This document shows, one piece after another, positions 7,301 to 13,853 of a DNA stretch of 21,774 nucleotides. Under the pieces are notes generated by a model. The model was not told the DNA's origin. It did no database searches and saw only the letters and a list, made by a program, of their open reading frames with translations. How positions within the stretch are numbered: the first letter of the stretch is position 1; each line of letters begins with the position of its first letter. The stretch is from a virus: IMG/VR virus record IMGVR_UViG_3300046009_005266, positions 1 through 21,774 of that record; one strand, given 5' to 3'. A program made the position numbers and the translations under genes.

Positions 7301-8387
7301 TGTTTAAAACATCTTGTTCATCATCTGGTGGAACGAAGTTCGACACGTCTATTACAGTTCCTATAATAGTAAGAGACGGGCCATAAGTTCCCTGGATCCC
7401 TTGTATCCCTTGTCTGCCTTGAATTCCTTGAATTCCCTGCTCACCCTGTAGACCTTGGGTTCCTTGAATGCCTTGTTGACCCTGAACACCTTGCGCGCCT
7501 TGAATTCCTTGTGGCCCTTGGATCCCTTGTACACCCTGAGTACCTTGCTCACCTTGAATACCTTGCTGGCCTTGGACGCCCTCATTACCCTGGATACCTT
7601 GCTGACCTTGGATACCTTCATTGCCCTGGATACCTTGAGTACCTTGAATACCCAATTCACCTTGGACACCTTGTTGACCCTGAACGCCTTGCGCGCCTTG
7701 AATTCCCTGTTGGCCAGTAAGACCCTGAATACCTTGCTCGCCCTGGATACCTTGCTGACCTTGAATACCTTGAGTACCTTGGGTGCCTTCTTGTCCTTGA
7801 ATACCTTGCTGGCCTTGAATACCCTGTTGACCCTGAATACCTTGTGTACCCTGTTGACCTTGAATACCCTGTGGACCTTGTATTCCTTGTGATCCTTGAA
7901 TACCCTGTTCACCCTGGATACCTTGCTGACCTTGAATACCCTGTTCGCCCTGAATACCCTGTTCGCCCTGAATACCCTGTTGACCTTGAATACCTTGATC
8001 ACCTTGAATACCTTGAGTACCCTGAATACCTTGCGGCCCTTCAGACCCTTGAATACCCTGAATACCTTGACCTACTAAGCCTTGAAGCCCCTGTTGACCT
8101 TGGATACCTTGGCGGCCTTGGATACCTTGTATTCCTTGTCCAGTTAAACCCTGGATACCCTGGATACCCTGTCTACCTTGGATACCTTGGATACCTTGCA
8201 GGCCTTGGAGACCTTGCACACCTTCGTTAAGTATTATCCAAGTTGCGCCATCGGAATAATAAACATTACTATCAACACCGTAAACTATAGCGCCTTCAAA
8301 ATAGCCGGGATCTAGATTAATAGGAACTTCTAATTTAGTTCCTTGTCCTATAACGGATGTGGATCCACGTACAGTTCTTAAAACCAT
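4344..8387 (-). CDS. Collagen-like tail fibre with C-terminal S74 chaperone domain
   Basis: This 1347-residue protein has a short N-terminal cap (1-55) and three collagen-like Gly-X-Y rods at about 56-333, 398-759 and 816-1208. Two related collar modules (334-397 and 760-815) interrupt them, and a beta linker leads to an S74-type intramolecular chaperone (about 1255-1347). Triplets are dominated by GIQ, GLQ, GVQ, GTQ and GRQ. Proline is rare and, where seen, sits in position X (GPQ), never in Y. The chaperone has SLSDAAYKEEIETIENATN, then YGVIAQELEEILPELI; S1261 and K1266 match the five-residue Ser-Lys spacing of self-cleaving endosialidase-type chaperones. The domain would trimerise the fibre and then be cut off. 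Both ends are TAATG junctions. Plus-strand open frames across the rods are artefacts of the repeat. Confidence 0.85.
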   Translation of the reverse strand: MVLRTVRGSTSVIGQGTKLEVPINLDPGYFEGAIVYGVDSNVYYSDGATWIILNEGVQGLQGLQGIQGIQGRQGIQGIQGLTGQGIQGIQGRQGIQGQQGLQGLVGQGIQGIQGSEGPQGIQGTQGIQGDQGIQGQQGIQGEQGIQGEQGIQGQQGIQGEQGIQGSQGIQGPQGIQGQQGTQGIQGQQGIQGQQGIQGQEGTQGTQGIQGQQGIQGEQGIQGLTGQQGIQGAQGVQGQQGVQGELGIQGTQGIQGNEGIQGQQGIQGNEGVQGQQGIQGEQGTQGVQGIQGPQGIQGAQGVQGQQGIQGTQGLQGEQGIQGIQGRQGIQGIQGTYGPSLTIIGTVIDVSNFVPPDDEQDVLNNAFPTAVTGNGVIDQASGNLWVYDGTTWENVGQIKGPQGIQGTQGLTGQGIQGIIGPQGTQGLTGSQGTQGVQGTQGVQGLTGSQGIQGIQGLTGAQGRQGVQGIQGIQGLTGAQGRQGVQGLQGLIGQQGIQGQQGIQGQEGIQGIQGQQGIQGQQGIQGAGGTQGITGSQGTQGIQGQQGVQGLIGQQGIQGQQGIQGQQGVQGLTGSQGIQGITGSQGITGSQGTQGIQGRQGITGQGIQGITGQQGTQGIQGRQGITGQGIQGITGEQGIQGTQGIQGEQGIQGLSGQQGIQGEQGIQGITGSQGVQGIFGGQGIQGISGSGNQGLQGVQGIQGRQGVLGQQGLQGHQGIQGPIGPQGLRGNQGVQGLVGQQGIQGVQGLTGQGIQGLQGVQGTYGPGITIIGSIEVASDALLKSSFGSAVAGNAVIETLTGDLWVYDGTNWTSVGQFVGSQGIQGRQGVQGLSGSQGITGNQGIQGRQGISGSQGLQGLQGLTGAQGRQGVQGIQGVQGIQGTTGSFAGQGIQGLQGISGAFVGQGIQGLQGIQGVQGLQGIQGLVGQGLQGIQGRQGFQGIQGISGAFAGQGLQGLQGITGAFAGQGIQGLQGIQGLTGQGLQGIQGRQGFQGIQGISGAFAGQGIQGLQGTTGAFAGQGIQGLQGLQGISGAFAGQGLQGLQGITGAFAGQGIQGLQGISGAFAGQGIQGLQGITGAFAGQGIQGLQGIQGLIGQQGVQGRQGVQGLQGLTGQGIQGIQGVQGITGQQGIQGLTGQGIQGIQGVQGITGQQGLAGIGSNGAQGIQGIQGLRGAQGITGAQGIQGIGSDGSQGIQGLRGAQGLQGLTGPSNIINATNDTATTLLYPVMVGAAGSNQTPKVTTTKLYFDAATGTLNATEYNSLSDAAYKEEIETIENATNILNRIKTYQFKWKSTGTKSYGVIAQELEEILPELINNTNGNKYVNYTPLIAILIDEVKQLRTEINTMRDS
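4764..5942 (-). repeat. Collagen-like rod 3 with regular GAFAGQG breaks
   Basis: About 393 residues. It differs from rods 1 and 2 in having ten copies of G-(A/S)-F-(A/V)-G-Q-G, in which an alanine (once valine) stands where a triplet glycine is expected. The breaks recur at short, fairly regular intervals in the central part. Confidence 0.88.
5395..5618 (-). repeat. 65-base direct repeat, 159-base offset
   Basis: Bases 5395-5459 and 5554-5618 are identical by eye. The 159-base offset is 53 codons. Each copy covers a FQGIQGISGA segment of rod 3. Confidence 0.85.
6492..6620 (-). repeat. 60-base direct repeat, 69-base offset
   Basis: Bases 6492-6551 and 6561-6620 are identical by eye. The 69-base offset is 23 codons, so the reading frame is kept. 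It encodes part of rod 2 with GITGQG units. Confidence 0.85.
6936..7043 (-). repeat. Perfect 54-base tandem duplication
   Basis: Bases 6936-6989 and 6990-7043 are identical by eye, 54 of 54. The unit encodes 18 in-frame residues of rod 2. Exact identity contrasts with the synonymous drift among other triplets and suggests a recent duplication. Confidence 0.88.
7389..8222 (-). repeat. Collagen-like rod 1
   Basis: About 278 residues of Gly-X-Gln triplets, giving a 9-base DNA periodicity (GGN ATH/YTN CAR). The tract contains a few one-residue slips such as LTGQGIQG and LVGQGIQG, where two glycines are separated by one residue. Glycine codons vary (GGT, GGG, GGC). Confidence 0.9.
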
Positions 8388-8833
8388 TATCCGATCTCCA
8401 CTGTTCCGTCTACGTCATCCTGTTCAGCTTGTCCAACAGTATAAGATATGGTTACATTAATTCCGCTTGCCGTAGAACTAGTTATTTCAAGTGTATCACC
8501 GCTAGCAATAAATTGCCCATTTAATGGCATCGGTAAAATATCATAAGCAGGAATTGGTAATTGGGATGCTATTATATAGTTAGTAGTATCAGAATTTCTA
8601 TAAATTCGTATGTCTACCGTAGCACTTGATGATGTTGTATTTGTAATGAGAAGAGGACTGATTATTTCAGCAACACCAGGAACTGTTATAGTACCCCCGC
8701 CGAATGATTCTTCGGGAATTTCATATTCTGGAACTTCTATTAGTATAGTGTAACCAGCATTTGAAATGGATTTACTAACACCTATTGGTTTCGCGTCGGG
8801 TGCTTGACTGGTTATAATTTTTGTTATCGTCAT
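8387..8833 (-). CDS. Small beta-sandwich virion protein
   Basis: This 148-residue protein has an alternating beta pattern like an immunoglobulin-like or fibronectin-like sandwich. Recognisable pieces are SPLLITNTTSSSATVDIRIY around residues 59-78, then PMPLNGQFIASGDTLEITSS, then NVTISYTVGQAEQDD near the end. Proteins with this order of motifs occur beside fibre genes in cyanophage-like phages, and I would expect a virion decoration or fibre-connector role. No enzyme motif, signal peptide or membrane segment is visible. The start overlaps the upstream stop (ATGA) and its TAA overlaps the next ATG (TAATG), so it is probably translated in a coupled way with both neighbours. The function is not experimentally known to me. 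Confidence 0.7.
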   Translation of the reverse strand: MTITKIITSQAPDAKPIGVSKSISNAGYTILIEVPEYEIPEESFGGGTITVPGVAEIISPLLITNTTSSSATVDIRIYRNSDTTNYIIASQLPIPAYDILPMPLNGQFIASGDTLEITSSTASGINVTISYTVGQAEQDDVDGTVEIG

Positions 8834-10980
8834 GACATTATCCTACTGTTTGCTGCTCTTCTTGCTAGTCTTCTAACTGATGATGTAAACGGTCTTCCTT
8901 CTAAACGACCAGTTCTACCGTTAATTTTTAGGCCACCCGCGAAATATTGATTATTCAATTCGTCTGCACCAGACCATCTAACTCTACCATTATCTTCTAT
9001 TAATACCGATCCACTGGCTGGTAGTGGTTTACCCACTCGCCTAAAGTTTAATGGCAGTGCATTTTTATTTACACCGGCACCTGCAAGGTTAAATTGGTGT
9101 GCTAGACTTTCAATTAAACTACCGAACAATAATTTTTGCGGATTTAATATTGTTCTAATTACAAGGTTTATTATGGTATTAAGCATATCTTGTTCAGCTG
9201 GATCTGCAGTAAATGTTAACATATAATTTTTCATTCTATTGAACGAGAATATAAATGCATCCAATACCGTAGTATCATTAGGGCCTATATTAGTCCACGC
9301 GGAAATTCCATCTGAAACATAAACATCCCCTTCATATATGTTTTCGGGATTTGATGAAGGATCATATACTATATAAGCTGAATTTTCTGCTACTGTATTT
9401 GCATCTGGAAGATCTAAAACATCATCAATACTGCCAATATATACTGTATTTGCATCGGGTGGGTTAAACACTTGAAATACGTGATCACCCTTATAATCAA
9501 AAAAGCTGGCTGCAAAGTTTCTAGAACCTGTTTGTCCGGCAGATAATAAATCGTAATAAATTGATTGGATAAAGTTATTAGCATCTCGTCTGGTTAAAGT
9601 TTCATCTATGTTGGCCCCCAAAGTGACAACATATGTGCCGTATACCTGATCCCACATATCTTGTATAATATCAAGTCTGTTGTCACTTATTGCTTCAGCA
9701 AGTGTATTTGCAGTAATCAATACATCTTTTTCTACACCAGTCAATTCATACGGATTTACGACAAAGGTGAATCCTTTGGCGCGCATAGAGATATCACCAA
9801 ACTGTGTACCAGAATTGTTAAGCGTCACTTGACCGCCGTTTAGAGCATAGAAAGCGCATCTTTGGAAAATAGTAATAGAACCGATACCGTTAATACCAGC
9901 TCCATTCTTTGCCACATAACCCATACCGTTTGGCGATCTTGGTGTTGCACCAAATGCTAGCATATATGGGAAAATTGTATCTGGATCAAGTACTGCTCTA
10001 TCTGCAAGTAATACACCGCCGCCCCGGCCCACCAATGGATTTGCATTGATTGGATCTAATGGAGCAGCAATATTTTTTCGTGCATAGTTACTAATTTGGC
10101 TACAATCTTTGATATATGGAGATCTTAAGATAGTAGCACCTGGTCGGAATGCAACAGCGAAACCCTTTGTAGGATCATCGAAACTGTCGACTCTCATATT
10201 TTTGAAACCTAGGCCTTGTATGTAGCACCCAGAACCAACGAGGAAGCAATTTTCTTCAATCGGTTCATATTGAGCCCAATTTTCTGCTGACCCGTTATTT
10301 GGATCATAAAGGTGTATATTAGTTGCATACTGCCCATTTGTTGATACTACTGAACAATCATCTCTGAGCGATAAATTGCCTTCAGTAAAATAATCGCCAG
10401 GCATAACTGATATTGATAAAGGATAATTGACGGAATTCATAAATGCAACTGCTTCTTCAAGTGTCTGGTAAGGCTTCATATAACTTCCATTACCACCAGG
10501 TTCGGCGTCGGCTGCAACGTAAACTTTATTTGTCTTTTTAAGTTGTTCGGCGATTTCAAAATTAAAGTCAGCAAAACTTATCTTGACAGTTTGACCAGAT
10601 GAAACGTCTTTAAGTATAAATTCATCTGCGTCTGCAATAGGTGATGTATAATTATTCAAACCACTCATAGTAAAATTAGTAAGATCAGTACCAGAAAGTG
10701 AACCGTTATTTATTGTTGGTGCATTTAATGCGCTGTTATTAATGTTAGAAGTATTAATTGTGCTAGAGTTGATAGTAACTCCAGTACTTACAGCGTTTGT
10801 GATAGTCCCGCCAGTAATAATAATGTTATTAAAGGGTTCTTTTTGAATTACTTTTACTAATTCTGATCTAGTGACATTTTTAGTACCATCATCGCCTTGT
10901 GCGATGTTTACCATGACAAAAAGGTCTTGAGATGCAGTTTCATCTGCTAGTATTGGACCTAATTGAGAGATTTTTGACAT
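8830..10980 (-). CDS. Beta-helix tail adhesin / virion structural protein
   Basis: This 716-residue protein begins with a fibre-type N-terminal segment (MSKISQLGPILADETASQDL, then NVTRSELVKVIQ). A beta-solenoid-like stretch rich in Thr/Asn/Ile follows at about residues 51-100 (ITGGTITNAVSTGVTINSST). At about 152 the segment KVYVAADAEPGGNGSYMKPY followed by TLEEAVAFMN marks the entry of a right-handed beta-helix, the pectin-lyase-like fold used by many phage adhesins; it runs to roughly 430. No lyase catalytic site is evident. The end (IEDNGRVRWSGADELNNQYF, then NGRTGRLEGRPFTSSVRRLA) is a C-terminal signature I recall from cyanophage structural proteins. AAGG lies about 8 bases before the ATG, with a late promoter just upstream. 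The protein is likely a receptor-binding or fibre-base protein. Confidence 0.78.
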   Translation of the reverse strand: MSKISQLGPILADETASQDLFVMVNIAQGDDGTKNVTRSELVKVIQKEPFNNIIITGGTITNAVSTGVTINSSTINTSNINNSALNAPTINNGSLSGTDLTNFTMSGLNNYTSPIADADEFILKDVSSGQTVKISFADFNFEIAEQLKKTNKVYVAADAEPGGNGSYMKPYQTLEEAVAFMNSVNYPLSISVMPGDYFTEGNLSLRDDCSVVSTNGQYATNIHLYDPNNGSAENWAQYEPIEENCFLVGSGCYIQGLGFKNMRVDSFDDPTKGFAVAFRPGATILRSPYIKDCSQISNYARKNIAAPLDPINANPLVGRGGGVLLADRAVLDPDTIFPYMLAFGATPRSPNGMGYVAKNGAGINGIGSITIFQRCAFYALNGGQVTLNNSGTQFGDISMRAKGFTFVVNPYELTGVEKDVLITANTLAEAISDNRLDIIQDMWDQVYGTYVVTLGANIDETLTRRDANNFIQSIYYDLLSAGQTGSRNFAASFFDYKGDHVFQVFNPPDANTVYIGSIDDVLDLPDANTVAENSAYIVYDPSSNPENIYEGDVYVSDGISAWTNIGPNDTTVLDAFIFSFNRMKNYMLTFTADPAEQDMLNTIINLVIRTILNPQKLLFGSLIESLAHQFNLAGAGVNKNALPLNFRRVGKPLPASGSVLIEDNGRVRWSGADELNNQYFAGGLKINGRTGRLEGRPFTSSVRRLARRAANSRIMS

Positions 10981-10999
10981 CTAAATACCTTTTTATCTT

Positions 11000-11007
11000 T
11001 ATTTATA
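11000..11007 (-). promoter_or_regulatory. T4-type late promoter (TATAAATA)
   Basis: The minus strand reads TATAAATA, an exact match to the T4 late promoter element recognised through the gp55-type sigma factor. It lies in the 22-base gap before the beta-helix adhesin and overlaps the TAA stop of the ParB-like gene. The element ends 20 bases before the ATG, leaving room for a transcription start and the AAGG site. It is the only such element in the window located at a gene junction. Confidence 0.6.
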
Positions 11008-11362
11008 AAGCTAGAACGAATTTCAGTATTTCATCACGATCTAATATATATGCTTTTATCACATTTTCGCCATTATTAATTATTTTCTTTAATCTATGTC
11101 TTCCGTCTATCATTCTGTATTTTTTCATATCTGGATTTTCCATATTCTTTGCAAGTATAACGGGTTTGGTAATATCGGCTCTTAAGTATCTAATATTATC
11201 ATTACATATACTTTCTAATTCCTTATATCCAATCAAACTAATATGAACATTACTAAATTGAATATCTTTAAATTTAATATAAGAGTAAACACTCTTACAA
11301 TTTATAACGAGATTTCTATTACAATCATTTAATTTCCAACTGTCATTTAATATGTGTATCAT
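11003..11362 (-). CDS. ParB/sulfiredoxin-fold domain small protein
   Basis: This 119-residue protein carries a compact motif set typical of the ParB N-terminal/sulfiredoxin-like fold: KPVIL at residues 66-70, then KKYRMIDGRHRLKKI (80-94), with the DGRHR core at 86-90, then VIKAYILDRDEI. In ParB-like proteins this region binds or hydrolyses nucleotide, and in related stand-alone phage proteins the role is unknown. There is no helix-turn-helix DNA-binding domain, so it is not a full partition protein. Residues 1-60 may form a phage-specific beta domain. The gene is AT-rich (about 22-25% G+C in counted lines). Its start overlaps the oxygenase stop, and its TAA stop is embedded in a late-promoter-like TATAAATA. 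Functional linkage to fibre assembly is unproven. Confidence 0.6.
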   Translation of the reverse strand: MIHILNDSWKLNDCNRNLVINCKSVYSYIKFKDIQFSNVHISLIGYKELESICNDNIRYLRADITKPVILAKNMENPDMKKYRMIDGRHRLKKIINNGENVIKAYILDRDEILKFVLAL

Positions 11363-11901
11363 ATTATTCTAAATCCGAAACTGAGCCTATCTGTTTCACT
11401 TCCGACACAGTGCCAAAGGTACGGCGGTTTATCCGTGATATTAAACATTCTAACTGTTATACCTTTATCATCATAATCTGTAATTACTTTACCATTTTCA
11501 AAGTATCTAAAAAAAGATTTTCCACCTTCTTTAGACCAAGTGATATATAGTCTTTTACATGGTATATCACTATTTGTATGCCAAGACATAAATCCAGTAT
11601 CGGGATAATGAAAATAACCACTCACTTGAATTATAGAATCAGTAAAAACTTTTTGTAATACCGGTATAAATTTATTTGTTATCCTTAAACCAGAAAAATT
11701 AATTAGATTAGAAGTTTCTGATATTATGATATCTGATTTGCGTGTTTCAATCAGCGATTTTTCCGAGACATAATCTTCCCAAGCTTTACATACTTTTAAT
11801 CCAACCAGCTTACTGTTTATTAGAATTTTATCGACGTTTTTAGCAATAATTTGTTCTATTTCATTTTGTATTTCAGCATCAAACGTTATACGTAAACTCA
11901 T
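11359..11901 (-). CDS. 2OG-Fe(II) oxygenase-like protein
   Basis: This 180-residue protein has the layout of a small 2-oxoglutarate/iron(II) oxygenase. The C-terminal half reads SGYFHYPDTGFMSWHTNSD (residues 94-112), then KRLYITWSKEGGKSFFRYF, and finally PYLWHCVGSETDRLSFGFRI (160-179). The likely iron-binding histidines are H108 and H164, 56 residues apart. R172 is placed to bind 2-oxoglutarate. The usual HxD carboxylate position is N110 (H-T-N), so the facial triad may be incomplete or use D112. Oxygenases of this size are common in cyanophage-like genomes, where substrates are mostly unknown. Residues 1-85 are helical and unassigned. It overlaps both neighbours by 4 bases (ATGA) and shares their low G+C. 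Modification of a virion protein or a host target are both possible. Confidence 0.65.
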   Translation of the reverse strand: MSLRITFDAEIQNEIEQIIAKNVDKILINSKLVGLKVCKAWEDYVSEKSLIETRKSDIIISETSNLINFSGLRITNKFIPVLQKVFTDSIIQVSGYFHYPDTGFMSWHTNSDIPCKRLYITWSKEGGKSFFRYFENGKVITDYDDKGITVRMFNITDKPPYLWHCVGSETDRLSFGFRII

Positions 11902-12398
11902 TTTAATAAGTACTCATACTTTTCTTTGTAGTCTACTAATAATTCTCTCGGCACAACCTTGTTAACTTTAAAGAAACAATCTAAATCTTTAAGTTTATAT
12001 TGTACTTCCGCTGGAAGATTTCTTAAAATCTGCTTGTCATTTTCGATCTGCTTTACTACATCTTGTTTCCCAGATAACATTGCTCTCATTTGCAATATAT
12101 CCAGTATAGAAAATATTTCTGATCTTGCTGATCTATAAAGATCTAAAAAGAACATTTTAATTAGATCCATATCAAAAATTACATCTGTTGGTTTACTATA
12201 ATTATCAAATTCTGTTTTATTAATGTGTATCAAGATAGCTTTTTCGCTATCACTCATATCTTTATTATAAGGTTTTATCAATGTCACAGAATCCATAGGT
12301 ATTACAGTTTCTTTTTTTAGTAATTGAACGGATTTGTTTGAAATTACAAAATTCAACTTTTTTGTACCCACTGGATTATTAAAAAATATAATATTCAT
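11898..12398 (-). CDS. Tail-fibre assembly chaperone-like protein (weak)
   Basis: I do not firmly recognise this 166-residue protein. The region from residue 92 to 132 has the pattern R..(I/L)F..LD.LQ.RA...G, then a spacer, then DKQILRNLPAEV. This resembles the C-terminal pattern of phage tail-fibre assembly chaperones, in which an Arg-Asp/aromatic helix precedes LRDLP. Residues 1-80 look like a small alpha/beta domain with MNIIFFNNPVG at the start. A chaperone for the preceding fibre would suit its position. The gene is strongly AT-rich (about 23% G+C in one hand-counted line), unlike the fibre gene before it. AGAGG lies upstream of the ATG and its TGA overlaps the next ATG by 4 bases. Alternatives are a host-takeover or unknown small structural protein. 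Confidence 0.6.
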   Translation of the reverse strand: MNIIFFNNPVGTKKLNFVISNKSVQLLKKETVIPMDSVTLIKPYNKDMSDSEKAILIHINKTEFDNYSKPTDVIFDMDLIKMFFLDLYRSARSEIFSILDILQMRAMLSGKQDVVKQIENDKQILRNLPAEVQYKLKDLDCFFKVNKVVPRELLVDYKEKYEYLLK

Positions 12399-12407
12399 AT
12401 CTGCCTC

Positions 12408-13853
12408 TTAAAAAACTACTAATGCGATTCGAGTAGGGTCAACTGCTTCTATACCAAATGCATTTCCGCCACCGTTGTCATTACCAACTAAAAATGAATA
12501 CCACTGACTATACGTTCTTTTAGCTCTTACTGTAAACCCAGTTGTAGTAAATGAAGTTGCAAATGCATTCCACAAGTCTGCTTGAAAATTATTTATATGG
12601 TTTACTGGCAGCGGGCTGCCCGCCGGATCATCAATTTCAAGCCCTCCAGGGATGGCGTTAGGATTCTGAGATAGATCCCCATCATCAACATTCGTTATAA
12701 CTACACCCCAATTGCTGGATCCATCTCGAATTGAAGCATCGCAAGTAAATGAATAATTACCTTCAGCAACCCTCGTTAGTGTCAAGTTTCTCGATTTAAT
12801 AACAGCACCAGTGGCACCATTAAATACAATGAAAGCCTTTACACCAGCCGCGTTTATCGAATCTAGAGTTCTAGCTGGGTTCATAACCTTTGTTGCGCTT
12901 GTTAATGTTGTAGCATCAGATAAACTAGCAAAATCTACTGATAAAGTTCTATCTGCTGCTAAAGTTCCTCCACCCAATAAACCGGTTCCTGGAGATATAG
13001 TTCTAGAGGTATATACGCCGTTAGTTACGGTGCCTGCATTGCCATTAATACTTCCTGTAATAGTATTTGTCACGGTCAAATTAGTTAATGTACCTACTGT
13101 AGTTAGACTGCTTGTAACCACATTACTCGCTAGTGTAGTGCCTGTTATATTTGCAGCTGCGACTGAACCTGCGGTACCAGATGTATTTCCTGTGACATTA
13201 CCGGTAACATTTCCAGTAAGATTACCCGCAAACGCAGTAGAAGTTAAGATACCTGTGCTTGGATTATATGTGAAGCCAGTATCAGTTCTAACATTTTCAT
13301 TTCCGGTTGCTGCATCTACAAATACTGGAAAATGAGTAGCGTTTGTCGTGTTTGTTGCAACAAGTGCGACTGTAGTTGCAATAGATGCAGTCCCTGAAAG
13401 TATACCAGTTATTTCGATATTGCCAGATGAAGTTAATTTTAAATTTGCGGCACCGTTAGTAATAATAAAATTTTTGGTAGTATTGTTTTCAAAACCAATT
13501 TGCCAATCTGTATCAGTGGTGTTAAAGAGTGATACTCTAGGACCTGAAGTACTAGATAATCTACTTAAAACAGTTTGGTTAGTTGTAATAAAAACAGGAG
13601 CAGAAAATTCTACTTCTGTCGATCCAACTTTAGGACTAATATCATCAACTCTTAAAAGTGTACTTGCAATTATATTATTAGCGGTAAAATTACCCTGCAG
13701 AGTAGCATTACCTACTGTAACATCTCCACCTGCAGTAGCAAGAGAAGTTGTCACTATATCAGTTTTTACTAAGTCTACTAATTCGTTAGTTTTATCCAAC
13801 CAAACTTGAAATGTGTTATTAGCAGATACTTCAGTTATTGATGACTTTGCCAT
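12408..13853 (-). CDS. Tail fibre-like structural protein with GNLTGNV repeats
   Basis: This 481-residue protein starts with MAKSSITEVSANNTFQVWLD and continues with a helical stretch (KTNELVDLVKTDIVTTS), a typical N-terminal attachment segment of cyanophage-like fibres. Thr/Asn/Gly-rich beta repeats follow. Near residues 185-200 there is FTYNPSTGILTSTAFAG, then a GNLTGNVTGNVTGN run around 205-220, a motif common in trimeric beta-structured fibre shafts. The C-terminal part (about 340-481), with TRVAEGNYSFTC and ending FGIEAVDPTRIALVVF, may be a globular tip. It is acyl-carrier-free and enzyme-free as far as I can see. The start overlaps the small coiled-coil gene by 23 bases, with a GAGAAG sequence before the ATG. 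A fibre or short adhesin role is well supported by repeat style and context; the receptor is unknown. Confidence 0.75.
   Translation of the reverse strand: MAKSSITEVSANNTFQVWLDKTNELVDLVKTDIVTTSLATAGGDVTVGNATLQGNFTANNIIASTLLRVDDISPKVGSTEVEFSAPVFITTNQTVLSRLSSTSGPRVSLFNTTDTDWQIGFENNTTKNFIITNGAANLKLTSSGNIEITGILSGTASIATTVALVATNTTNATHFPVFVDAATGNENVRTDTGFTYNPSTGILTSTAFAGNLTGNVTGNVTGNTSGTAGSVAAANITGTTLASNVVTSSLTTVGTLTNLTVTNTITGSINGNAGTVTNGVYTSRTISPGTGLLGGGTLAADRTLSVDFASLSDATTLTSATKVMNPARTLDSINAAGVKAFIVFNGATGAVIKSRNLTLTRVAEGNYSFTCDASIRDGSSNWGVVITNVDDGDLSQNPNAIPGGLEIDDPAGSPLPVNHINNFQADLWNAFATSFTTTGFTVRAKRTYSQWYSFLVGNDNGGGNAFGIEAVDPTRIALVVF
12590..12597 (-). promoter_or_regulatory. Possible internal late promoter (TATAAATA)
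   Basis: Exact TATAAATA within the 3' part of the GNLTGNV fibre gene, 192 bases before the AT-rich cassette begins at the chaperone-like gene. Coding constraint (HINNF) could explain it. Confidence 0.25.

Noticed and set aside
4764-8222. Short periodic repeats that could be mistaken for a CRISPR array or minisatellite.
   Set aside because: There are no unique spacers, and the period is a 9-base coding triplet unit with an intact reading frame of over 1300 residues.
4344-11901. The idea that the 2OG-oxygenase-like protein is a collagen prolyl or lysyl hydroxylase for the nearby collagen fibre.
   Set aside because: I see no proline or lysine in the Y position of the rods, the usual substrate position. 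Another substrate is possible, but this specific link is not supported.
12811-13335. Plus-strand open frames opposite the GNLTGNV fibre (also 13348-13809).
   Set aside because: They are antisense to a clear fibre gene, have hydrophobic low-complexity translations, no ribosome binding context and no neighbours on that strand.
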